Part shown: positions 32,135 through 41,085 of the stretch, in pieces | Layout of the letters: the number at the start of each line of letters is the position of its first letter | Position numbering within the stretch: position 1 is the first letter of the stretch | Notes under the pieces: model-generated | Database searches by the model: none | What the model saw: the letters and a program-made list of their open reading frames with translations, nothing else | Told to the model about the DNA's origin: nothing | Position numbers and translations under genes: made by a program | Source: an uncultured Oscillospiraceae bacterium | GTDB taxonomy: Bacteria > Bacillota > Clostridia > Oscillospirales > Acutalibacteraceae | NCBI GenBank assembly: GCA_902492455.1 | Contig: CABULH010000001.1 | Coordinates: 248,001-312,000, forward strand | Reading direction: 5' to 3' | Length of the DNA: 64,000 nucleotides

Positions 32135-32866
32135 ATGGAAGCTTATTTCAAAAAGTTATATCAAGGATCCCGAGAGAGCTTGTTTGAGGAGATACGTAGT
32201 TCATTAGAGAACCAACGAAAGGAATTTATAGTCACTGCCAACCCGGAAACCTTCATGATAGGCGATCAAAATCCGGACTTTCACAATCTGCTTATGAAAG
32301 AGGATACTAAAATTATTCCAGACGGGATCGGACTGGTCAAAGGGGCTAATATGCTCGGAATTCCGATGCGGGAACGGATTACTGGGATGGATCTGGTATC
32401 TTTTCTGTTGGAGGAAGGAAACAAACAGGGAAAAAGTCTTTATCTCTATGGCGCCACGCCTGAAGTGATTACCAAAATGTGTGAGATGCTGGAACAGCGG
32501 TATCCTCATATAAAGGTTTGCGGAGTTCACGATGGATATAGTGACGATTCGGATGATATTTTTAAGGATATCCTGGATCATGGTCCCGATCTGGTTTTTG
32601 TTGCATTAGGAATACCGAGACAGGAGTTATTGATTGACCGCTATTTCCCTCTTGCAAAAAAAGGAATATTTGTCGGTGTAGGCGGGTCTTTTGATGTACT
32701 GAGTGGAATGAAACAGCGCGCTCCTCAGGTGTTTATTGATCACAATTTGGAATGGCTTTACCGTATTGTAAAGGAACCCAAACGCATGAAGCGTTTTTAT
32801 AGGAGCAATATTAAGTTTATATGGAAGATACAGAAACTGAAAAGGGGTGCCAAGCGTGGCGGATAA
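32135..32866 (+). CDS. WecG/TagA/CpsF family glycosyltransferase
   Basis: Protein of 243 residues. In the family it transfers N-acetylmannosamine to the lipid-linked GlcNAc at the start of teichoic-acid-type polymers. Landmarks are FIVTANPETFMIGDQNPDF, the catalytic-Asp region IIPDGIGLVKGANMLG, RITGMDLVSFLLEE, LFVALG-like LVFVALGIPRQELLIDRYFP, and GVGGSFDVLSGMKQRAP. ATG 32135 follows GAGG. It overlaps the start of the epimerase gene, which provides its likely sugar donor. Noticeably AT-richer than the flanking operons. Confidence 0.92.
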   Translation: MEAYFKKLYQGSRESLFEEIRSSLENQRKEFIVTANPETFMIGDQNPDFHNLLMKEDTKIIPDGIGLVKGANMLGIPMRERITGMDLVSFLLEEGNKQGKSLYLYGATPEVITKMCEMLEQRYPHIKVCGVHDGYSDDSDDIFKDILDHGPDLVFVALGIPRQELLIDRYFPLAKKGIFVGVGGSFDVLSGMKQRAPQVFIDHNLEWLYRIVKEPKRMKRFYRSNIKFIWKIQKLKRGAKRGG

Positions 32867-33971
32867 TAAAATCAGGGTTATGACTGTTTTCGGAACGCGT
32901 CCGGAAACAATTAAAATGGCGCCCGTAGTCAAAGAACTAGCTGCGCGCGAAGAATTTCAGCCGATTGTTTGTGTAACAGCTCAACACAGGCAGATGCTTG
33001 ACCAAGTATTGCATGCTTTTAATATTGTACCGGATTATGATTTGAATGTCATGCGTGAAGGACAAACGCTTCTGGATATTACGACTCGTGCGTTGACCGG
33101 TCTGGATAAGGTTTTAAAAAAAGAAATGCCGGATATTGTTTTAGTCCATGGAGATACCTCTACAACGTATGCTGGCGCTTTGGCGGCGTACTATAACAAG
33201 ATCAGTATAGGGCATGTGGAAGCCGGCTTACGGACTTATCAGAAATATTCCCCTTATCCAGAGGAAATGAACCGGCAACTTGTGGGCGTACTGACGGATT
33301 TTCATTTTGCGCCTACAGAAAAAAGCAGACAGAACCTGCTGCGCGAAGGAAAAAGCCCAGAAAGTATTTTCGTGACCGGGAATACGGCGATTGATGCTTT
33401 GAAAACCACAGTCTTTACCGGCTACCAAAGCGAGTTAATAGACTGGGCGCGCGGCAGCAAGCTAATTGTACTGACAGCTCATCGTCGTGAAAACCTTGGA
33501 GAACCCATGTATCAGATGTTCCGTGCGATTAAGAGAATCATTGAGAAACACAATGATGTAAAAATGGTATATCCGGTTCATTTGAATCCGGTAGTCTGCC
33601 GTGCTGCGCAGGATGTTTTTGGGGGGATCGACCGTATCCGTCTGATCGCTCCGATGGATGTCATCGATTTTCACAACCTGTTGAATCACGCTTATCTTAT
33701 CCTTACTGACAGCGGCGGAATACAGGAAGAGGCGCCATCCTTGCACAAGCCAGTTCTTGTGTTGAGGGATACTACAGAGAGACCGGAAGGCGTAGAGGCC
33801 GGCACTCTGAAGTTGGCTGGAACGGACGAAGAAACGATTTATCGAATGACAGACGAGTTGTTGAGCAGTCCTGATGAATATGACAGGATGTGCAAAGCAG
33901 AAAATCCCTATGGGGATGGGTTGGCTTCCAAGCGCATAGCGGATGCTTTGGTTGAATGTTTCCATAGATAA
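32856..33971 (+). CDS. wecB: UDP-N-acetylglucosamine 2-epimerase (non-hydrolysing)
   Basis: Enzyme of 371 residues that interconverts UDP-GlcNAc and UDP-ManNAc. Motifs are VFGTRPETIKMAPVVKEL, VHGDTSTTYAGALAAYY, GHVEAGLRTYQKYSPYPEE, LTAHRRENLGEP and TDSGGIQEEAPSLHKPVLVL with RDTTERPEG. GTG 32856 is chosen since GGGG lies 8 bases upstream; it overlaps the wecG-like stop by 11 bases. Together the pair makes the ManNAc-linked first step of a wall polymer. Confidence 0.95.
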   Translation: MADNKIRVMTVFGTRPETIKMAPVVKELAAREEFQPIVCVTAQHRQMLDQVLHAFNIVPDYDLNVMREGQTLLDITTRALTGLDKVLKKEMPDIVLVHGDTSTTYAGALAAYYNKISIGHVEAGLRTYQKYSPYPEEMNRQLVGVLTDFHFAPTEKSRQNLLREGKSPESIFVTGNTAIDALKTTVFTGYQSELIDWARGSKLIVLTAHRRENLGEPMYQMFRAIKRIIEKHNDVKMVYPVHLNPVVCRAAQDVFGGIDRIRLIAPMDVIDFHNLLNHAYLILTDSGGIQEEAPSLHKPVLVLRDTTERPEGVEAGTLKLAGTDEETIYRMTDELLSSPDEYDRMCKAENPYGDGLASKRIADALVECFHR

Positions 33972-34040
33972 GAATGTGTTTGGCACAGCCTCTATTCCGA
34001 TGGCATCCAATGAATTACAGGCCAATTGAACAACAATCCC

Positions 34041-34089
34041 AAAGTACTCTGCCACCATCCGGAAACGGCTGTGGACAGAGTACTTTTTT
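34041..34089 (+). terminator. Intrinsic terminator after wecB
   Basis: AAAGTACTCTG pairs with CAGAGTACTTT across an inner stem, followed by TTTT. It lies between convergent genes. Confidence 0.85.
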
Positions 34090-34100
34090 GCTTCTATATT

Positions 34101-35108
34101 TCATTCCCACTTTGTCTGAGGCGCTTCCTTCCAGAAAAGGCGAATCTGCGAGGGGGTGAGAGAGGCGGCAAAGTTTTGCTTGAGCAGCAGAAGCTGCCGC
34201 AATTCGAAAACGATTTCATAAAGGACGGCCCGGTTCTCAAATTCGGGACGGGTGACCGGCAGCTTTCCCGACTGAAAGTGACGGCGAATCAGTTCCAGCT
34301 CCCGTAACAGGTCCTCTGCGTTGTTATATTCATGCAAAGAAAAAGCCATGGAACGCATAAAATTCGCCACCAGATAGGATTGTCGGGATACCTCCGTCAA
34401 TCGGGAACGGGCCAGAAACAGCCGTTCCAGAATGCGGTACTGTTCCCGGCGCATATCCATATAGCGGGCATAATAGTCCATGTCCCGGCTGAAGGAATTA
34501 TCCCGATGGGCGAAGGCACGTTTGCGGGAATCCTGGAGAAGGAGATCCAGCTCTCGCAGCTGATCCTCATCAATTGGTTCCGACGGCTGGATGAGAGCCT
34601 GGGCCAGCACGCCCAGCAGCGTGCGCATCAGCTCCTCGATGCGCCGCTGATCGGCGCGGATGGCGGCGGTCTGCCGGGGCATATAGCTGTTCATCAGAAT
34701 CCCCATAGCGATGCCGATGCTCATCAAAGTGAACTCATTAAGTACGGCGGATAAGGCCACCGTTCGGGCGCTCCAGAAATGGAGCATCAGCACGGTGCTC
34801 ATGGATAGCCCTTCTTCGATATGCAGCAGCTGGCACAGCGCCACGAATAAAAGCAAATATACAGCGATAGCGGCCACGGAATACTGCAGCAGATAAAAGG
34901 ACGGTAGAGCGACGGCTAGAGCAGCGAAAAAAGCGCAGAATCGCTTTCCGGCGATGCGGAAGGTTTCCCGTCGGGTGCCCAGGATACTCAGCAGGGTGAT
35001 GGTAACCACCGAGGTGGAATACCGTAATTCCAAAGCTTGAGCGATCAACAGCGCCAGACAACATCCGGCGGTGATTTTGATGATTTTTTCTCCGCGGATG
35101 CGGCCCAT
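34101..35108 (-). CDS. Aromatic acid exporter (FUSC/DUF939-like) family protein
   Basis: Protein of 335 residues. The N-terminal half holds about five membrane segments (IIKITAGCCLALLIAQALEL, RFCAFFAALAVALPSFYLLQ, IAVYLLLFVALCQLLHI). The C-terminal half is soluble and helical with many Arg and Leu (RRIEELMRTLLGVLAQALIQ, MDMRREQYRILERLFLARS). This matches the YgaE/DUF939 aromatic acid exporter group. ATG 35108 follows AGGAGG. Convergent with wecB. Confidence 0.75.
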   Translation of the reverse strand: MGRIRGEKIIKITAGCCLALLIAQALELRYSTSVVTITLLSILGTRRETFRIAGKRFCAFFAALAVALPSFYLLQYSVAAIAVYLLLFVALCQLLHIEEGLSMSTVLMLHFWSARTVALSAVLNEFTLMSIGIAMGILMNSYMPRQTAAIRADQRRIEELMRTLLGVLAQALIQPSEPIDEDQLRELDLLLQDSRKRAFAHRDNSFSRDMDYYARYMDMRREQYRILERLFLARSRLTEVSRQSYLVANFMRSMAFSLHEYNNAEDLLRELELIRRHFQSGKLPVTRPEFENRAVLYEIVFELRQLLLLKQNFAASLTPSQIRLFWKEAPQTKWE

Positions 35109-35350
35109 GATTCTCGCCTCCTGAAGGGGAATGCTTTTAGTATGCGCCGCCGGGTGCAGTTTCATCAATGGTCTTGTGGGAACGTCAACCGCCCTGAACC
35201 CATATACTAATAGATAGGATGACTCCGCGGTGGGAATGTTCCACGTTTATTCATGAATTTTTTTGCCGGAAAGGATACAATATAAGAAAATACGTTTTCC
35301 CGGCCGCTGTGACGCTATAAGGCTGGGAAGCTGGAAAGGATGCGCCGGTT

Positions 35351-36298
35351 ATGAAAAAGATGTTTCCCAAGCGCCGCCTAAAGCTGGCGGATATCAACCG
35401 TTCGGCATTGGAGAATCCGGCGGCCTTTATTGAGACGGAGAATCAGCGGTATTTCGACGGGGTGGAGGGATTGGCCCGTTCCCTGGCTGTTGGGCTGCAC
35501 GACCGCTGTCTGGTGATGCTGTCCGGACCATCCTCCTCAGGCAAAACCACCACTGCGGTGCTGCTGACCGAGTACCTGCGGGAGTTGGGACTGGACGCCC
35601 ATAAGGTTTCTCTGGATGATTTTTACTGCGGCCGAGGACAGGCGCCGCTGCTGGAGGACGGCAGCTTTGACTACGAGGCCCTGGAAGCCCTGAACCTCCC
35701 TTTGCTGCAGGGATGTATGCGGCAATTGCTGGAAGAGGGGAAAACCCATCTGCCGATTTTCGATTTTATGAAAGGACAGCCGGCCGAGGAGACCAAGCTG
35801 CTGGAAATCGGCCACGATTCGGTGGTGATTTTCGAAGGAATCCATGCTCTCAATCCAATTTTTGAGGAACATCTCCCGGCGGAAAATCTCTACAAGGTGT
35901 TTATCAACACCATCTCTCCCATCTATGATGAGGGGGAGAAGCTGCTGGCCAGACGGGAGATCCGTTTGGTACGGCGGCTGCTGCGGGACGAGCGCTTCCG
36001 CAACAGCCCGGTGGAGGAAACCCTCTCCATGTGGCCGCAGGTGGTCCGGGGAGAAAATCTGTACATGTTCCCTTATGTGGATACGGTGGACACGGTGCTG
36101 GATACCACCCACGCGTACGAGCCCTGCGTTTTCGCCGGTGAGCTGCTGCCGCTGCTGGAGACGGTGCCCGCCGACAGCTCTTATGCCCAGCAAATTGTCT
36201 CCTTGGCGGAGTCGCTGCGGCAGTTTGCACCTCTCCCCGCCCAAATGGTGCCTAAACGGTCGTTGCTGCGGGAATTTTTGGGCGGCGGAGTGCTGTAA
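35351..36298 (+). CDS. Uridine kinase-like nucleoside kinase
   Basis: P-loop kinase of 315 residues: MLSGPSSSGKTTTAVLLTE near 58, the acceptor-site region HKVSLDDFYCGRG, and VVIFEGIHALNP. NTISPIYDEGEKLLARREIR and LVRRLLRDERFRNSPVEET form the lid region. It has an N-terminal extension of about 50 residues compared with Udk, the form common in Clostridia, often annotated nucleoside or uridine kinase. GGAAAGGATG lies before the ATG. Substrate not certain. The 240-base gap upstream has no other gene. Confidence 0.8.
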   Translation: MKKMFPKRRLKLADINRSALENPAAFIETENQRYFDGVEGLARSLAVGLHDRCLVMLSGPSSSGKTTTAVLLTEYLRELGLDAHKVSLDDFYCGRGQAPLLEDGSFDYEALEALNLPLLQGCMRQLLEEGKTHLPIFDFMKGQPAEETKLLEIGHDSVVIFEGIHALNPIFEEHLPAENLYKVFINTISPIYDEGEKLLARREIRLVRRLLRDERFRNSPVEETLSMWPQVVRGENLYMFPYVDTVDTVLDTTHAYEPCVFAGELLPLLETVPADSSYAQQIVSLAESLRQFAPLPAQMVPKRSLLREFLGGGVL

Positions 36299-36487
36299 AA
36301 TCTCAAACTAGGTAAGCAATGAAAAAATGGCGTGTGCGGATTGGCAAACGCAGATTTGGCAGTTTCAAGGCTTTTTAATGCAGAAATGGGTGAATTTCGC
36401 CGCCGAGGCGCTTGCGCGGGATTTATTCATCATCGCTTATCTAGGTGTGAACAAATTGCAAATTCTGCCTTTGGAGCGCCGGGATGC

Positions 36488-36516
36488 TTGCGAATGCGGG
36501 ACGATTGGAGTATAAT
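36488..36516 (+). promoter_or_regulatory. sigma-A promoter of the zinc-ribbon gene
   Basis: TTGCGA, a 17-base spacer and TATAAT, 39 bases before the ATG. The rest of the gap from 36299 shows no gene. Confidence 0.7.
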
Positions 36517-36555
36517 AAGGACGAATCCTGAAAAAAAGAACGGGAGTGATAACCG

Positions 36556-36918
36556 ATGACCACGTTTGAAGATGTTCTGTATAAAGCCAAAACCATGGCG
36601 GAAGCCGCGGGAAAAAAGACATCTGATATGCTGGAGGCAACTCGGCTGAAGATGGAGGCCGCGGAAATTGAAAAGGATATTTCCGCCACTCTCGAAGGCT
36701 TGGGCAGATTAATTTACGACGGGCGTAAGGCGGAAGAGGATGTATCCGTCACAGTGGACGAGTGCATTGTCAAGTTGGATGAACTGAACAACAAGCTGGA
36801 AGAAGCCCGGGACGCCATCAGCGCCTACAAAAAGATGCAGCGCTGCAAGCAGTGCGGAGCCGACAATACCGACGACGCCATCTACTGCAAAAAATGCGGC
36901 GCCAAGCTGGCCGAATGA
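36556..36918 (+). CDS. Zinc-ribbon protein with coiled-coil N-terminus
   Basis: Protein of 120 residues. A long charged helix (residues 5-95, with LDELNNKLEEARDAISAYKK) is followed by a C-terminal zinc ribbon: CKQCGADNTDDAIYCKKCG, with two CxxC pairs. It belongs to the small zinc_ribbon_2-containing proteins that are common and uncharacterised in Firmicutes. It has its own promoter and the ribosome site AACGGGAGTG. Confidence 0.75.
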   Translation: MTTFEDVLYKAKTMAEAAGKKTSDMLEATRLKMEAAEIEKDISATLEGLGRLIYDGRKAEEDVSVTVDECIVKLDELNNKLEEARDAISAYKKMQRCKQCGADNTDDAIYCKKCGAKLAE

Positions 36919-36945
36919 GGCCGGCGGAAATTCAACAATAAACGG

Positions 36946-37003
36946 ATAGGGGCGAGCCGATACAATCCGCGGCGGGATGCGGGCTGTATCGGTCTGCCCC
37001 TAT
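36946..37003 (+). promoter_or_regulatory. Long composite hairpin before the purine phosphorylase gene
   Basis: ATAGGGGC/GCCCCTAT (8 bp), a GAG/TCT internal loop, CCGATACA/TGTATCGG (8 bp) and CCGC/GCGG form one arm of about 58 nt ending 25 bases before the ATG. There is no T-run. It could be the end of the upstream transcript or a leader element; it matches no purine riboswitch I know. Confidence 0.5.
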
Positions 37004-37028
37004 GTCTGTGTTTACCGGGAGGGTGCAT

Positions 37029-37859
37029 ATGATTCCTCTGACAGAATATGAGCAGGCTGCCGCTTATTTGCGGAGCAGGCTGGTGGAGATTCCGCAGACG
37101 GCGGTGGTGCTGGGTTCCGGCCTTGGACGGCTGGCCCGGGAGGCGGAGGACGCGGTGCGGATTCCCTACACGGATATTCCCGGTTTCCCACAATCCACGG
37201 TGGCTTCCCATGCGGGAATTCTGACAGCTGGCCGCCTGAATGGGGCGCCGGTGCTGATTATGTCCGGCCGTTTTCATTATTATGAAGGCTATGATATGGA
37301 AACGGTCTGTTTTTATGTACGGGTGCTTCATCTGTTGGGGGTGCGCCGTTTGGTGTTAACCAATGCGGCGGGAGGAATCAACGACTCCTTTCAGGTTGGG
37401 GACTTGATGCTGATAACCGATCATCTGAAGTTTTTCAGTGAGAGCCCTTCCCGCGGACAGGTGCCGCCGGTATTCGGAGAGCGCTTTTTTGATATGAGCC
37501 GTGCTTATACCCCCGCTTTGCGCGAAATCGCGGCTGTCTGTGCGGCGAAGCTGCATATTCCGCTGCGGGAGGGGATTTATGCTTTCATGCCCGGACCGCA
37601 GTTCGAAACCCCGGCGGAAATCCGGGCGCTGCATCTGCTGGGCGGGGACGCGGTGGGAATGTCCACCGTACCGGAGGTTATCGCCGCCTCTCAATGCGGT
37701 ATGGAGGTGCTGGGGATTTCCTGTATTACCAACCTGGCCGCGGGGATGGTTCCAGACGGCGTGGTCAGCGATGAAGAGGTTACAGTAGCGGCGGGTGAAG
37801 CATCCGGCCGGTTCTGCGCCTTGGTGACAGCGATAGCGGAACAGCTGGCTGCCCAATAA
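37029..37859 (+). CDS. Purine-nucleoside phosphorylase
   Basis: Trimeric PNP-family enzyme of 276 residues that splits inosine or guanosine with phosphate. Motifs are VVLGSGLGRLA, SHAGILTAGRLNG, IMSGRFHYYEGYD, VLTNAAGGINDSFQVGDLML, FMPGPQFETPAEIRALHLLG and VGMSTVPEVIAASQCGMEVL. ATG 37029 follows GGGAGGG; nine codons of open frame upstream were discarded. It is next to a deaminase acting on related nucleosides, so the pair looks like a purine salvage unit. Confidence 0.93.
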   Translation: MIPLTEYEQAAAYLRSRLVEIPQTAVVLGSGLGRLAREAEDAVRIPYTDIPGFPQSTVASHAGILTAGRLNGAPVLIMSGRFHYYEGYDMETVCFYVRVLHLLGVRRLVLTNAAGGINDSFQVGDLMLITDHLKFFSESPSRGQVPPVFGERFFDMSRAYTPALREIAAVCAAKLHIPLREGIYAFMPGPQFETPAEIRALHLLGGDAVGMSTVPEVIAASQCGMEVLGISCITNLAAGMVPDGVVSDEEVTVAAGEASGRFCALVTAIAEQLAAQ

Positions 37860-37942
37860 ATCATGCTCATAGAAGCATACTGTATTAGAAAAGGCTCAGC
37901 TGATTCGGCAGGGCACGGTTATGGAAGGAATGGGATTATCCT

Positions 37943-39229
37943 ATGCTTTTTTCCAATATAACGGTATTACAAGCGGACGGCGTGCTGCTGTCCGGAGCCT
38001 ATGTGGGGGTACGGGACAGCCGAATCGCCTATGTGGGAACACAGCGTCCCGCAGGGGACTGGGGAGAGGAAATCGGCGGGGAGCTGCTGTTGGTTCCCGG
38101 CTTGGTGAACAGCCACACCCATGTGCCTATGACCCTGCTGCGGGGCTATGGGGACGATATGGTGCTGGATCGGTGGCTGAACGACCGGATTTTCCCTTTT
38201 GAGGATAAGCTGACCGGTGAAGACGTGTATTGGGGCAGTTTGTTGGGCATTGCGGAGATGCTGGCTTCCGGCACCGTTTCCTTCACCGATATGTACTATT
38301 TCTGCGACCGTATCGTCCAGGCGGTGGAGGAAAGCGGAATCAAGGCCAACATCGGCCGGGGCACTTCCTGCTTTGATCCGAACAAATCCTTCCATGATCT
38401 GCCGGCTTATGCGGATGTGAAGGAGCTGCTGCGCACCGTCCATGGGGCTGCGGACGGCCGCATTCTGGTGGATGTGTCGCCCCATTCAGAGTATACCACC
38501 CGGCCAGATATCCTGGCGGATATGGCCGAACTGGCGGCGGAATATGGAGTGCGGATGCACACGCATTTGTCCGAGACACGCAAGGAGCAGCTGGAATGCG
38601 TCGCCCGTCACGGCATGACGCCGGCGGCGCTGATGAAGGAGACGGGGGTGCTTGATCGTCCGGTGACGCTGGCGCACTGCGTCTGGCTCACCGAGCCGGA
38701 CATGGAGCTGCTGGCAGCAGCCCCGGATGTGACGGTGGCCCACTGCGTTAAAAGCAATCTGAAATTAGCCAGCGGCGTGGCGCAGGCGGATAAGCTGCGC
38801 AGAAAAGGCATCAGGGTGGCAGTGGGAACCGATTCCGCCGCCAGCAACAATGCCTTGGATATGCTGGAGGAAATGCGTATGGCGGCACTGACGGCCAAGG
38901 GCGTCTCGCTGGATCCTTGCGTGCTGTCCGCTCCGGAGGTGCTGTCCATGGCTACCCGGGAAGGAGCGCTTTCCCAGGGGCGGATGGACTGCGGGGATAT
39001 AAAGGAGGGCTTCCGGGCGGACATAGTCGCGCTGCGGATGGATACAATAGCCATGACGCCTGCGCATAATCCCCTTTCCAATTTCTTGTATGCCACCGGA
39101 CGGGACGCAGTCTCCATGACTATGGTGGACGGGAGAATCCTGTACCGCAACGGGGCGTTTCCCACCATCGATATCGAGCGGGTACGGGTTGAGGCGGGCA
39201 GACGGGCGCTGGATATCGCCCGCCGATGA
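37943..39229 (+). CDS. mtaD: Amidohydrolase: 5-methylthioadenosine/S-adenosylhomocysteine deaminase type
   Basis: Metal-dependent deaminase of 428 residues. It has the VNSHTHVPMTLLRGYGDD metal motif near 56, DVSPHSEYT, MHTHLSETRKEQLE, LAHCVWLTEPD and GTDSAASNNALDMLEEM. The C-terminal composite strand GFRADIVALRMDTIAM is also present. The substrate class is inferred from the family (MtaD/SsnA/TrzN). GGAAGGAATGG precedes the ATG. It stands 83 bases after the purine phosphorylase gene. Confidence 0.88.
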   Translation: MLFSNITVLQADGVLLSGAYVGVRDSRIAYVGTQRPAGDWGEEIGGELLLVPGLVNSHTHVPMTLLRGYGDDMVLDRWLNDRIFPFEDKLTGEDVYWGSLLGIAEMLASGTVSFTDMYYFCDRIVQAVEESGIKANIGRGTSCFDPNKSFHDLPAYADVKELLRTVHGAADGRILVDVSPHSEYTTRPDILADMAELAAEYGVRMHTHLSETRKEQLECVARHGMTPAALMKETGVLDRPVTLAHCVWLTEPDMELLAAAPDVTVAHCVKSNLKLASGVAQADKLRRKGIRVAVGTDSAASNNALDMLEEMRMAALTAKGVSLDPCVLSAPEVLSMATREGALSQGRMDCGDIKEGFRADIVALRMDTIAMTPAHNPLSNFLYATGRDAVSMTMVDGRILYRNGAFPTIDIERVRVEAGRRALDIARR

Positions 39230-39272
39230 TCCGCGGAGGATTCGCCCATATTAAACGAGAGGACTGAACCGC

Positions 39273-41003
39273 GTGGGTCAACGCAAGAAGCAGAGCTTTC
39301 TGCAGGGAGCCCTGATCTTATCTCTGGCGGCTATTCTTACCAAGGTGATCGGCGCCCTCTTCTTCAAAATCCCGCTGCAGCGGCTGAGCACAGTGGCTAA
39401 CGGGTACTTCTCCACCGCTTATAACGTGTATGTGCCCATTTATACCGTCTGCACGGCGGGCTTTCCCATTGCGGTGTCCAGGATGGTCTCGGAGAGCATC
39501 ACCCTGGGCAGGTTCCGGGATGTACGAGTGATCTTCCGCACGGCTTTTAAGGTATTTCTGGTTACCGGTTCCATTGGTACGGTGGTGATGTTCGGCGTTT
39601 CCTTCTTTTATCCCAGGTTCGTCAACATTCCCAACAGTCAGCTCACGATGATCGTCATGGCTCCGGCTATTCTCTTCTGTTGCCTGGTGTCCGCCTACCG
39701 CGGAGTATATGAGGGCTCCCGGAATATGATTCCCACCGCTGTATCCCAGATTGTGGAGGCGGTGGGCAAGCTGGCCCTGGGGCTTGGGCTGGCTGTAGGC
39801 GCCATGGAATACGGCAAGTGGTGCTATACCCAGGGTAAGCCGGTTTTCGGCCGGATGGCTGAGAATATGGATCAGGCGGTAGAATTCACCCTGCCCTATG
39901 TGGCGGCGGGCGCCATGGTGGGGGTGACGGTGGGTTCTTTCCTGGCCTTGTTTTATGTGATGATCCGCTACGCCCGCCACGGAAGCGGTATCACCCGGCA
40001 GGAATTGGCCGCCGCCCCCAAACCCCATTCTTCTCGCTATACCTTCCGGGCGCTGCTGCGCTTCGCCATTCCGGTGGCTTTGGGGACTCTCGCTACTCAG
40101 CTGACGAACATCATCGATGTGGTCTCCCTGCAAAAGAGCCTTGCCGTGGTGGTGGAAAAGCACGGGGATGTGATTCAGGAAATATACGGCGCGGCCATGG
40201 CTGCCGGCGGTGATACCGATGTGCTGGGATTTCTGACGGGGGCCAGAGATATTGCCATTACCTATGTCAATCTGGTACCCAACATCACCTTGACCTTTGG
40301 CGTGAGCGCTCTGCCGGTGATTACCTCCGCTTGGGCGCTGAAGGATAAAAAGCAGCTGCGGGGGATGGTTTCCACCGTGCTGCGGATCACCCTGCTGGTG
40401 GCGCTGCCCGCCGGGATAGGGATGTCGGTTCTGGCCGGCCCCATCATCGGTATGATCTATAACTCCGCCAGCGCCGCCGTAGCCGGTCCCCAGCTGGCCG
40501 TGCTGGGTTGGGCCACCATTTTCATCTGTCTGGTGGCGCCGATCAACGCTATGCTGCAGGCCATGGGACGGGCGGACATTCCCGCAAAAATCGTTTTGGT
40601 GGGCGGAGTGGTGAAGCTGGTGCTCAACACCACACTGGTGCTCAATCCGCATATCAATATCATGGGTTCGGCTTACAGCACCCTGGTTTGCTATATCGTG
40701 ATGGTGCTGCTGTCTCTGCTGTCTCTGCGCCGTGTGATGCGTATGCGGCTGCAGTGGCGGATGATTTTTATTAAGCCTTTACTGGCGGCGATTTTATGCG
40801 GAGCGGCCGCCTGGTCTTCCAATGGCCTGCTGGGAATGGTGATATCCAAACGCGTCGCTACCGCTTTAGCGATTTGTATTGCAGCAATTGTTTACGTGAT
40901 TGCCCTATTTTTGCTCAAAGCCATCCGCAAGGAAGAAATTTTAATGCTCCCCAAAGGGCAAAAAATCGCACAAACACTTGAAAAACACGGATGGATAGGG
41001 TAA
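39273..41003 (+). CDS. SpoVB-like MATE/MOP-family flippase
   Basis: Polytopic membrane protein of 576 residues with about 14 hydrophobic segments: FLQGALILSLAAILTKVIGA at the start, VPIYTVCTAGFPIAVSRMVS, LNAT-type VAPINAMLQAMGRADIPAKI. It belongs to the MurJ/SpoVB/Wzx group that moves lipid-linked precursors; SpoVB acts in spore-cortex formation. The start is GTG 39273 with AGAGGA 9 bases upstream. It precedes mazG as in many Clostridia. Confidence 0.88.
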   Translation: MGQRKKQSFLQGALILSLAAILTKVIGALFFKIPLQRLSTVANGYFSTAYNVYVPIYTVCTAGFPIAVSRMVSESITLGRFRDVRVIFRTAFKVFLVTGSIGTVVMFGVSFFYPRFVNIPNSQLTMIVMAPAILFCCLVSAYRGVYEGSRNMIPTAVSQIVEAVGKLALGLGLAVGAMEYGKWCYTQGKPVFGRMAENMDQAVEFTLPYVAAGAMVGVTVGSFLALFYVMIRYARHGSGITRQELAAAPKPHSSRYTFRALLRFAIPVALGTLATQLTNIIDVVSLQKSLAVVVEKHGDVIQEIYGAAMAAGGDTDVLGFLTGARDIAITYVNLVPNITLTFGVSALPVITSAWALKDKKQLRGMVSTVLRITLLVALPAGIGMSVLAGPIIGMIYNSASAAVAGPQLAVLGWATIFICLVAPINAMLQAMGRADIPAKIVLVGGVVKLVLNTTLVLNPHINIMGSAYSTLVCYIVMVLLSLLSLRRVMRMRLQWRMIFIKPLLAAILCGAAAWSSNGLLGMVISKRVATALAICIAAIVYVIALFLLKAIRKEEILMLPKGQKIAQTLEKHGWIG

Positions 41004-41085
41004 TATAGATGATAGCTTTTCGACCTTACTGTCCAACCACGCGGTTAAACAACGCCGCCATCACAATGTCGACGAGGGTGCGCCA

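Noticed and set aside
36327..36559. Two short frames upstream of the zinc-ribbon gene
   Set aside because: No ribosome site, and they run through the promoter at 36488-36516.
39318..40652. Long open frame antisense to the SpoVB-like gene
   Set aside because: Shadow of a GC-rich membrane-protein gene; His, Gln and Gly-rich composition without a motif.
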